From Cladocopium goreaui (Eukaryota > Sar > Dinophyceae > Suessiales > Symbiodiniaceae), in NCBI GenBank assembly GCA_947184155.2, contig CAMXCT020002036.1, positions 54,462 to 118,461 of the forward strand: a stretch of 64,000 nucleotides of DNA. The letters run 5' to 3'. The first letter of the stretch is position 1; every line of letters begins with the position of its first letter. A program made the translations under genes and the position numbers. The notes under the pieces were generated by a model. The model saw only the letters and a list, made by a program, of their open reading frames with translations. It was not told where the DNA came from and made no database searches. Shown in pieces: positions 9,517-17,872 of this stretch.

Positions 9517-10117
9517 TGCGTGTGTGTTCCTCTTCCCGGCCATCAACTTTGCACTGATTGACAGCGATTGTGTGCCAGTGACTCTCTTTGAGATACGGGA
9601 ACTTTGGCTGGCGAGCACTGACCCAACCCATTCAGCTGCATCAAGCACAGTTGCAAAGAGCAAACTGTCAAGCCCCATTGCGTCATCGCACAAACGTGCG
9701 CGATCTGTGGACACGGGAAGGGACATGCAACAGCCTGGTCCACCATCGAAGCTGTCTAGATCGCATAGTGCAGACCATCTTGCTGTCCGAAAAGCAGATC
9801 CACTACGAGCCCCTCCGTTCACCTACGGTGCCAATTTGGCAGACGAAGTTGACTATGGTGATTCGCCAGACCCGAGTCCCCGCATGTCTCGTCGAGTGAC
9901 GTCCAGCAGCGATGACTCTTCCCCGGCTGGGTCAACTAAACCCACTCGGAAGGACAGAGTAGCCGTGGATGAAACTGCCACTGCGCCTAGGCCCAAAGGA
10001 GTCATCCTTGTGAGTGAGGCTTTCACTGAAATCAATGCTGGTCTGGTCATTGTATTAGCTTCGGGTCATGAGTCCTGTACCTGTTACTGTCTTGGAGGAC
10101 CCAGACACAGATCCTGA
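9383..10117 (+). CDS. Glycosyltransferase-like DxD segment and Ser-rich linker
   Basis: The useful part begins near 9496. The segment DACVFLFPAINFALIDSDCVPVTLFE (in two pieces, DxD at about 9560-9568) looks like the metal-binding strand-loop of GT-A fold glycosyltransferases. A disordered Ser/Pro/Arg-rich linker of about 150 residues follows (SSDDSSPAGSTKPTRK). The frame runs past 10060, where the next frame takes over from HES into SPVPVTVLEDPDTDPDE. The listed first codon is GTG, so this is not an independent start. Probably the second portion of one long protein broken by an indel. Confidence 0.5.
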   Translation: MICNRIRSSLSLDSVIGQWSLLGGKNGYAMSAHMENSPQLTYILDACVFLFPAINFALIDSDCVPVTLFEIRELWLASTDPTHSAASSTVAKSKLSSPIASSHKRARSVDTGRDMQQPGPPSKLSRSHSADHLAVRKADPLRAPPFTYGANLADEVDYGDSPDPSPRMSRRVTSSSDDSSPAGSTKPTRKDRVAVDETATAPRPKGVILVSEAFTEINAGLVIVLASGHESCTCYCLGGPRHRS

Positions 10118-12422
10118 CGAAATTGCCCGCGTTATTACCATTGCTTACCACAGACATGTCGAAGCCTACCTAGCTACTACATATCCACCTGCAGACGTCG
10201 AGCAAGCAGTTGCTAGTGGATTACTTGGCTCTCCTCTGCTTGGCACGTCCACACGTGTTACTGCAGATTGGTGCCATGCGTGGAGCTTGTTAGGCCAGTG
10301 GTCTGGACTAGTTACTTTTCCTGTCCCAGCCTCTGGTGTCTGGCCGCGCCATGGTCATTTACGGAAGATCCTGGATGGCTACCAAGGTAGACAACCCAAC
10401 TTCCATAAATGGGCTCGGCCCGCCTACGAGCAAGGGGCTCTTCCGACCCTTAGCCTGCTGCCCGGTGAGGTCAGCGTACGAGTGCTACCAGGAGACAAGA
10501 TGTACCAAGCCATGGCAATCGAGCCACATTACATGCGTCCTGTTATCCTTCATGGATTTGGCACCAGTGCTAAGAAAAGAATGCCGAGCAGTCTCGCTGA
10601 CCTCGCCCAATTCGGCTGGTTGCCGCTGGCTGCTGCTTTATTTGGCACGCATGAATGGAAGCCCCAATGGCTACATCACAATTTCCTTCCAGTGGTTGGA
10701 CTGCGGTTGCATGCCAAAGTGCCACCTCCTCCTCTCTCCCAAGCTCAACTGATCTTGCTGTGTGGATTGTGGCAACGAAAGGAACAATCGGAACCCTCAT
10801 GTACATCGCTGCAGCAAGCAGCTCTCCTGAAATTTGGTCTTCCGTTACCTTTCCGAGAAATGGCTAAGTGGGAAATCACTGTCAATAAGCAGACTCTGGA
10901 TGTTGGAGAATTGTCCAAACAAAACTACATAGGAAGACAACCTGAAGCTGCGATGCCTGCCGCACTCAAGGACTCGGTTGACTGGGCATCCTGGGTCTTT
11001 TCCCTCGTAGAAGTCTGGCAAGATGACGCCCCAATGCAAGACCGACCCCTTGAAGTGCATTGCAGTGGATTAGGGGGTGGCCTGCTTAGTGGCGAACACG
11101 AATATGATATTTTCCTGCAAAATCTTGCGCAAACAAAGGTGTATGGCCCATCGCTTGCGATGACAGATAATTGGGAAGAACATATCACCCAATTGGGCCT
11201 CACCAAAACAGTGCACGAATATGCGGCATACCAGCTCCTTTCCACTGCTGATAGATGGACAGCTTGGCGAGATTTCCTCCCTGAACAGTTCTCTGATCCA
11301 CAGCTGCTGCTCACGAGAGCGATTCGCCTCATTGAGGCCGCGAACATCCGGCCAGCCCACGCCAGGCCACCACATCCGACCTGGTCAACAGCAATTATGC
11401 AGATCTTCCGTTGCTACCATCCACAAGGTAAACAGCTTTTTCTGAAGTCCTGTTTGCCACACTTGGTCACTACAGCGGATCACAGAGGTGGCAGGGACAT
11501 TAACGTGTATGGTTTCTCGGCAGGGTCCTATACGGGCTTAGCAGTCCACGAGATCCCGAGTGAATTTGCTGCGTTCCCTGGCCTCACTAAAGTTGCTGCG
11601 ATTGCGGCGCCGCCAGAGATGCTGCGACTTGCCACAGGCGAACGCCGAGTCACACTGGTGCACTGCCTGGAGGACCGGCTATGTGTGTGGAGACCTGCTT
11701 CTCTGACAGACTTTAACTATCAGGTTGTTCTTATAGAAGGGCACCCCACCTGGAGTGGGCGTGCCAAACATTCCTATGGCCACTTGCTTTTCATTGACCT
11801 GGACGAAGGAGTCCACGAAATCCAGAGACTACAAATCACCACCCCACAAGTTATTCCACATGGGGTACGGTGCGAAGGATTGCTGCGTGTACTCTCATGG
11901 GTTAGCTTTGACCTTCCTGAGCACCTCAAGACGACTCTAAGTGCTTTGTTAGTAGCAGCTGGAGAAGGGAACACGGAGCTACAGAATATACCCATTGGTG
12001 GACGGGACATTCGGGATGGTCAGCCTGATACGGAAGCTGACCTACAAGCAGTTCTGATTGCGATGATTCCCACACCGGGAGGATCCCACGATGAGGGTGG
12101 GTTGCTGGTTCGCAACCTACTGGCGGAATTCCTGCGTGGTTTCTCATTACGAACCCTCATCTTCCTACTGGACATGGTACTTCCGCAACTAGACGCTTAT
12201 CATGCGGGACGGCAGCTCCAGCATCTCCAGCCCTGGGTCAGTGTGGAACTTGCTCAGCAGAAGAAGCGAGGACAAACTGGAACACGTTTGCAGCTCACCT
12301 ACCAATACGAGGCTTATGCTGGGTTTCATGTCGTTCACCTTATGCTGGGTTTCATGTCGTTCACCTACATACTGATGGTGCCCCGCTCCTGCTCTTCAGT
12401 GCACCGTCGGATGTTCCAATGA
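10068..12422 (+). CDS. Giant protein, hydrolase-like middle section
   Basis: Open from the ATG at 10068. After about 450 residues of unrecognised sequence comes a serine-hydrolase pattern: nucleophile elbow YGFSAGS (Ser at 11517-11519, residue 484), Asp in CLEDRLCVW (residue 536) and His in SYGHLLF (residue 572). Order and spacing fit the triad of a compact alpha/beta-hydrolase or thioesterase, but no homology search was possible. From 11953 on, the sequence is duplicated across the assembly gap, and a 26-bp tandem duplication at 12313-12364 throws this copy out of frame. If the duplicate is collapsed, the frame enters the helicase ORF at 12971 directly: 665 codons join 980 in phase. Confidence 0.65.
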   Translation: MSPVPVTVLEDPDTDPDEIARVITIAYHRHVEAYLATTYPPADVEQAVASGLLGSPLLGTSTRVTADWCHAWSLLGQWSGLVTFPVPASGVWPRHGHLRKILDGYQGRQPNFHKWARPAYEQGALPTLSLLPGEVSVRVLPGDKMYQAMAIEPHYMRPVILHGFGTSAKKRMPSSLADLAQFGWLPLAAALFGTHEWKPQWLHHNFLPVVGLRLHAKVPPPPLSQAQLILLCGLWQRKEQSEPSCTSLQQAALLKFGLPLPFREMAKWEITVNKQTLDVGELSKQNYIGRQPEAAMPAALKDSVDWASWVFSLVEVWQDDAPMQDRPLEVHCSGLGGGLLSGEHEYDIFLQNLAQTKVYGPSLAMTDNWEEHITQLGLTKTVHEYAAYQLLSTADRWTAWRDFLPEQFSDPQLLLTRAIRLIEAANIRPAHARPPHPTWSTAIMQIFRCYHPQGKQLFLKSCLPHLVTTADHRGGRDINVYGFSAGSYTGLAVHEIPSEFAAFPGLTKVAAIAAPPEMLRLATGERRVTLVHCLEDRLCVWRPASLTDFNYQVVLIEGHPTWSGRAKHSYGHLLFIDLDEGVHEIQRLQITTPQVIPHGVRCEGLLRVLSWVSFDLPEHLKTTLSALLVAAGEGNTELQNIPIGGRDIRDGQPDTEADLQAVLIAMIPTPGGSHDEGGLLVRNLLAEFLRGFSLRTLIFLLDMVLPQLDAYHAGRQLQHLQPWVSVELAQQKKRGQTGTRLQLTYQYEAYAGFHVVHLMLGFMSFTYILMVPRSCSSVHRRMFQ

Positions 12423-12546
12423 CCTCGCCGCGAGAACTTTGTGAAGCTGGGAATCTAGGCAACTTGGAAGCCAATGTGATGGCGGGCAGAGCACTACTGG
12501 GTGTTCTCCAGTTACCAGACACTCAGCAGCGGTGTGTCATATTACT
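11953..12546 (+). repeat. Duplicated gap flank, left copy
   Basis: 594 bp nearly identical to 12861-13428. The only length difference is a 26-bp tandem duplication (12313-12338 and 12339-12364). After 12546 the sequence becomes unrelated to the gene until the N run. It is best explained as a contig-end artefact or an alternative haplotype or copy. Confidence 0.9.
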
Positions 12547-12760
12547 ACGGGAGGCCCTTTTGAGCGAAGCCGGTTTTGAGAATGTTTTCTGGACCCAGAA
12601 TTGGGCCCGTCGGAGGAAGCTGTTTTGTAGATGATTTTGTTTCTTGTTGGGGCAAGCGGGGTGCATATCGGTTGCTGCTTGAACCCAGTTGAAGGTAGCC
12701 TTTTATTATTTCGTTTCGTCTGGTGGCTTGATTGTTTGCTGCTAAAAGAAGGCGCATCAG

Positions 12761-12860
12761 NNNNNNNNNNNNNNNNNNNNNNNNNNNNNNNNNNNNNNNN
12801 NNNNNNNNNNNNNNNNNNNNNNNNNNNNNNNNNNNNNNNNNNNNNNNNNNNNNNNNNNNN
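12761..12860. other. Assembly gap, exactly 100 N
   Basis: A run of 100 N is the usual placeholder for a gap of unknown size. It sits between two copies of the same coding segment. Confidence 0.98.
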
Positions 12861-13428
12861 TAGCAGCTGGAGAAGGGAACACGGAACTACAGAATATACC
12901 CATTGGTGGACGGGACATTCGGGATGGTCAGCCTGATACGGAAGCTGACCTACAAGCAGTTCTGATTGCGATGATTCCCACACCGGGAGGATCCCACGAT
13001 GAGGGTGGGTTGCTGGTTCGCAACCTACTGGCGGAATTCCTGCGTGGTTTCTCATTACGAACCCTCATCTTCCTACTGGACATGGTACTTCCGCAACTAG
13101 ACGCTTATCATGTGGGACGGCAGCTCCAGCATCTCCAGCCTTGGGTCAGTGTGGAACTTGCTCAGCAGAAGAAGCGAGGACAAACAGGAACACGTTTGCA
13201 GCTCACCTACCAATACGAGGCTTATGCTGGGTTTCATGTCGTTCACCTACATACTGATGGTGCCCCGCTCCTGCTCTTCAGTGCACCATCGGATATTCCA
13301 ATGACCTCGCCGCGAGAACTTTGTGAGGCTGGGAATCTAGGCAACTTGGAAGCCAATGTGATGGCGGGCAGAGCATTACTGGGTGTTCTCCAGTTACCAG
13401 ACACTCAGCAGCGGTGTGTCATATTACT
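12861..13428 (+). repeat. Duplicated gap flank, right copy
   Basis: 568 bp matching 11953-12546 without the 26-bp duplication. This copy keeps the reading frame, so it is likely the true sequence. Confidence 0.9.
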
Positions 13429-15913
13429 TGTACATGAAAAGGTGATGTCTAGCGGAACCAGTAAGAACCCTGCTCAGCGAGCGATCAAGCGCATTGCCCC
13501 GAAGAAGCTTGAGCTCGTTATCGTCTCGCTACCCATTGCTCGGACCTTTTGTGGGCGGCTTTTGGACCAGTATCTCAAAACAATGAGTTACTTTGATCCT
13601 GCAAAGGACTGGCCGAAACCCATTGAAGACTACGTGTCTATGACCGTTGTATGGGAGGAGCTAGCCTTTCTGGGAGACACACGCAGCCGCCATGAACTCT
13701 TAGTGTTTGCGCAAGCTAACCAGTCGCGCCTACCATTGGCAATGGGCATCGTGCAGCCGCATATACCTGTTCGCCGCATGGCCAGCGAGCGCAAAACGCA
13801 GCTGACGGATGCATTAGTCAGAATTTTGAAACGGTTTTTGACACCAGCCACAATATCAATGGATGGGGCCCATGACAGTTACTACTGTGAGTCTCTCCTT
13901 CCTTTAGCAGCCCACGGTGATGGACATGTCTTGACAGTTTCCATTGCATTGTTACTGGCCATTCTGACAGGAAGATCTGACTTATGTATTGCAGGGGTTT
14001 TTGGTGCTGGCAAAACGCGGTCCCTTGCGGTCTTGCTCATTGCCCTGAGCTGCGAACTCAAGGAATTTGTTGCCATCATCTATACAAAAGAAAATGTAGC
14101 TGCCAAAGCACTTGCGGATCAACTAAGTGATCTCGCGCCCCCCACAATCAAGAGCTTTGGTAGGCTAATTGGACGCATGGAGGAAGGCAAAGGAGAAGCA
14201 TATGCCTCCAAGATTGACGTCCGATGCAGTGATCGCAATAGAATCATCGCTCACAAGAATGTACTCCTTGCAACAGGTGGCTCGGCCACGGCGGAAATGG
14301 CGATGCGCTACTCCAGCTTTGGTCATTGGATCTCTCGCACCTGGCTTGCCTTCATGGATGAAAGTCAACAGTATGGCAACTACCATGAAATTGCAGCTCT
14401 CGCTGCTATTCAACAACCAACCCTTACTGTTTTCATTGGTGATCATAGGCAAACTCCAGGCGGATTGTCAAAAGGCCGAGCAGCGGCTGTCAATCGTCGC
14501 AAACTGTTGCAACGGCCGTTAGGGCTCCGAGCACTTGATAAGTCAGGAGACTATCTTCCGCCGGCACGAATGACAGCACTTATAGCGCAGCTTTGGCCTG
14601 ATGCGAGCCAAGATCCGGAGTCTGATCTCTTCAGTTTGCTGCGACTTGCAAATAAGTCGCATAGTGGCCCATGGACATCCACTCCGCAAGACTACGAGCT
14701 GCCTGCTGCCCTGGGGCGTGTGCTTCACTGCCGAATATCGTGCCAGCTGGACGCACACAGCAGCCTGGTTGCAGCAGCTCTAGCAGTCCTGCTAATTGCC
14801 ACAGCACCAGAGGAATTTGGAGTACCTGAGTGCACCACAACCCTTGAGGCTGCAGGGTTATGTGGTCCTCACCGGTGGGGTACCATTCTCCCTAACAGCT
14901 CACGGGTCTCAATGCTGACTTACCAAGCTATTGTTGCAGTTCGATATCCTGAGTTAGTCCTCCACGAGCCCAATCACATCTACATTGGACACTTCGTGCC
15001 ACATGAGTCCACTGTGGCACAAGGAGGCTTCCGGACAGTACTGTGGAAGGCACCTAAAGATCTAAGAGCTGCAGTCGAGGACGTCGTTGCCTTCTGCACT
15101 TATCTGAAGAATTATTATCGCAACTTGCAACAGGGAGCGACCTCGCAGCTGCTTGTCCTATGCAATCGTACGGCGGTGCACAACTTGCTGCTCCAACATG
15201 GCTTCCAGTCCGCGTGGTATGGTGGGCTGAGAGTTTCCACCACTTCCTCTGCCGCGGGGGCAACAGCACGCATTGCGGTCATTGTTCAAACAGGCGTTGG
15301 GTTTCTAAGTGGAGGACGTCGGGATGCAACAGCAGATGAGCGCGAAGACTGCTATGGGAGAGCAACTGTAGCGCTCACAAGAGCCATTGAACATACCTAT
15401 ATTGTTTCGCCTCTTGATATGGCAGGCATGATTGGCATGGCTCAGACACTAGGAGTGTACCATTATGGCTACTTCACGCTGAAAGGCCGAGACATTCAGT
15501 ACCATGGCCCTTCAAAATACCCCAGTGACAAAAGTGCCATACTGGACTGGGGATTAGTGGATCCATTTATTTCCCAAGATAAACCTCCCCTTGCTATTGC
15601 CATGATAGTGACCACCAATGGCACGCGAGTGTGGCGACGATATCGGTTGGTTGTGGCATGCAGAGACAAGCTACGGCTACCCCCTGATGTCCTTGCAGCG
15701 TTAGAGTCCCGCACGCGTGATCATGTGCTGACGCCAGCGGGTTTTTCCCCTGCTCGATTGATCGGGAATACTTGTATGGTTATGCTGCTGATGGGTACAG
15801 ATCTCCTCTCTGGCTCTGTGCAGCCTATAATGGGTCCCCAGCACTTGTTCATCGACATCGAGGCCACAAGGTCTTCTTTCACGTGGGTATACAGGATCGG
15901 CAACTTGTCGTAA
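12861..15913 (+). CDS. Superfamily 1 helicase domain of giant protein
   Basis: Open from the gap edge; the first ATG is at 12971. Helicase motifs in order: Walker A GVFGAGKT (Lys at 14012-14014), Walker B with Q box FMDESQQ (Asp at 14357), motif III GDHRQTPGG (14438-14464) and motif VI VALTRAIEHTYIV (Arg at 15380). DES/DE-Q and GD-x-x-Q resemble the Upf1-like SF1 branch (Upf1, ZNFX1, AAA_12) more than Pif1. It would use ATP to unwind or translocate on RNA or DNA. No zinc-finger or HUH nuclease is visible. The frame ends at 15913, while the alternative frame from about 15765 continues with coherent protein. I recall near-identical stretches in many dinoflagellate predicted proteins, so a multicopy family is likely. 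Confidence 0.8.
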
Positions 15914-17478
15914 TACCGGGTATCCACTACTTCGATGCCCATCGGTTGCAACCGGACCTCTTGGACACATTGGATCGCCAGATTGATCCAGGGTCCATGA
16001 ATTTTGCAAGCCCCGAGGGTGCAGGAGACACAGTGAATGACCCCTCCTCGGATGAGGAAGCGGCCTCTACCGATGACGAGAGTGATCCAGAGGACCCTGC
16101 AGTTGCATGGTGCCCACCTATACCTGATGCAGCTGAAGATCCCTCTGAAGATGAGATCGCGAGTGCAGCTGACAAGCTAGCAATCCTGATTACTAATGTC
16201 CAACCTAACGGAAACCCGTTTTGCATACCCGAAAACCTTGGAGTTCTCCCACAGTTATGGCTACAGGCGAGATTGACGTTGTCTTTGACTGCCATCCAAG
16301 AAAAGTTTTCGCGCATCTTGCTGAGTGTAGCCTGTGAACTGTGGTTGCGTGGGCAAAGCGCCACGATGGAGGATGTCCTCCTGCAGACGGCAAGGGCTCT
16401 CACAATTCGTTTGGCAGAAAAGCTCGCCCAAGCGATGAGCTTGTTGATGAGATTGGCTGAATCCATGGTGACTCCAGAAACTGAATGCTTGCTGTATGCC
16501 ACGTACTGGTTTCGGCCCATCCTGTCTGAGCTCATCGGCTCGGCCCTTGAGAGCTCTGAGGTGAACCGGAGTCGAGCGCCGAGTGGCCCAGTAAAAGTCC
16601 TGGTCACTGATCGGCCGCATCGACGAACTACTGGGCTAGTGGACCTTACGAGTGGTGCCTCTGCCCTATTGGCATGGTTCCCGGCTAGCTGGGCTAGCAA
16701 AATTGCTCCCAAACTTCTTGAGAATGCCCCTGAGAATGCGCAGAAACCACAAGAAATCAACATCGCGTGCCCGAAACGTTCCTGTGACGAGACTCCAGTG
16801 GAAGGAGCAAAACAGCTGCTCCAAGCAGTAAAATTTGCTGCCAAAACCATGCCTGGCTTTCGTCTTGGATTGGATGAAGACTTTCAAATGGCTGGATGCT
16901 TCCAGGAGCTCATCCATGGATACACATCAGGGCTCGTTGAACCATACATGATGCGAGGTCTCCAACCACTGGGACCGACTCGCACTACTCTGGAAGTGAT
17001 CATACCTTCTCAAGGAGGGCTTACACCTGAAAAATGGAAAGAAACAGCCACACTGTGCCCACTTGATTGGCCTTCCAACTACAGTCTGTTGCGATTGTGG
17101 CATACCAATGGGAGCCTGCATCAAACGGTAGCGCGACTCAGGAATCAACTGTCGCACAGCCATATGTTTGCTGAATGGACAGTGCATCTCAACAGATTTG
17201 CAGAGCGTGTTTTATTCCAGCAACCTGCAGTTTATGTAGCGGGACATGCCTTGCAAGCCAACTTGCGGGAACGAACCTTCCCAGACAGGAAAGTCCGCAA
17301 GAGGGTTCCTCCGGAAGATCTGGATGAACATCAACGGGCGATTCGAGCGCTACATCAGCGAGCTATTGCTCAGCAAGCAGCTAACCCAGTTTCGTTTGCA
17401 CTCACCAATGAATGGAACGACACTATCACATCGGACAAGAAGCATCATTTGGAACATTTCATGAGAGGTACGACATGA
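15772..17478 (+). CDS. C-terminal section of giant helicase protein
   Basis: Codons here continue the helicase ORF after a one-base change near 15762 (SPARLIG then EYLYGYAADGYRSPLW). The listed first codon is TTG, so it is not a start. After about 75 residues there is an acidic Ser/Asp/Glu linker (SSDEEAASTDDESDPEDP), then about 430 mainly helical residues with no motif I recognise, including LLQAVKFAAKTMPGFRLGLDEDF and a basic R/K patch (FPDRKVRKRVPPEDL) near the end. It stops at TGA 17476-17478. Two hairpins of the same family as upstream lie 207-344 nt beyond. Confidence 0.6.
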   Translation: MYGYAADGYRSPLWLCAAYNGSPALVHRHRGHKVFFHVGIQDRQLVVIPGIHYFDAHRLQPDLLDTLDRQIDPGSMNFASPEGAGDTVNDPSSDEEAASTDDESDPEDPAVAWCPPIPDAAEDPSEDEIASAADKLAILITNVQPNGNPFCIPENLGVLPQLWLQARLTLSLTAIQEKFSRILLSVACELWLRGQSATMEDVLLQTARALTIRLAEKLAQAMSLLMRLAESMVTPETECLLYATYWFRPILSELIGSALESSEVNRSRAPSGPVKVLVTDRPHRRTTGLVDLTSGASALLAWFPASWASKIAPKLLENAPENAQKPQEINIACPKRSCDETPVEGAKQLLQAVKFAAKTMPGFRLGLDEDFQMAGCFQELIHGYTSGLVEPYMMRGLQPLGPTRTTLEVIIPSQGGLTPEKWKETATLCPLDWPSNYSLLRLWHTNGSLHQTVARLRNQLSHSHMFAEWTVHLNRFAERVLFQQPAVYVAGHALQANLRERTFPDRKVRKRVPPEDLDEHQRAIRALHQRAIAQQAANPVSFALTNEWNDTITSDKKHHLEHFMRGTT

Positions 17479-17671
17479 TCCCTCCAACACCTATTCTCAT
17501 CACTTTTTCCCTATTTGTGTCCGCCTTGTCTCTTCTTTCCCCCGTGTCTCATTTCTGTTTCACTCCGCTTTGTCCCTCATACAACATTGGCTTTTGTTTC
17601 ATCAGCAACGGAAGTGGGAGTTTACTTTAATCGCTATTTGGTCTTTCGTCATTTCTACTTCAGGTTACTGT
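17479..17671. other. T/C-rich 3' flank of helicase gene
   Basis: Pyrimidine-rich sequence with no gene, comparable to the DNA between the upstream hairpins. It may be the 3' untranslated region. Confidence 0.4.
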
Positions 17672-17684
17672 CCATACTGGTGTG

Positions 17685-17705
17685 TCTGTCCAAAGACGTG
17701 ACAGG
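17685..17705 (+). repeat. AAAGAC-loop hairpin, copy 6
   Basis: Stem CTGTC (17686-17690) and GACAG (17700-17704) are fully paired, loop CAAAGACGT. The fourth pair is T-A here, against G-C, G-U and A-T in other copies. Confidence 0.7.
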
Positions 17706-17801
17706 TGCATTGGTATGCAGTCGGGGACACAGCTCTTCCTCATTTATAATTGTCAGGTTCCTCATGACCCATGCCTGGGAGGCTACTTCCACACTGGTGT
17801 G

Positions 17802-17822
17802 TCTGTCCAAAGACGTGACAGG
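17802..17822 (+). repeat. AAAGAC-loop hairpin, copy 7
   Basis: Stem CTGTC (17803-17807) and GACAG (17817-17821), loop CAAAGACGT. It lies in the second unit of the 117-bp duplication. Confidence 0.7.
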
Positions 17823-17872
17823 TGCACTGGTATGCAGTAGGTGACACAGCTCTTCCTCATTCATACTTGTCA

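Larger units (their letters stand above)
17672..17872 (+). repeat. 117-bp tandem duplication, each with a hairpin
   Basis: Two copies start at 17672 and 17789. They share CACTGGTGTGTCTGTCC-type sequence, the hairpin, GGTATGCAGT and ACACAGCTCTTCCTCATT. A few substitutions separate them. Confidence 0.8.

Noticed and set aside
12971..15913. Helitron (Pif1 helicase plus 3' hairpin)
   Set aside because: The helicase motifs resemble Upf1-like SF1 and no HUH Rep nuclease is visible. The hairpins lack the CTRR end and occur on both sides of the gene.
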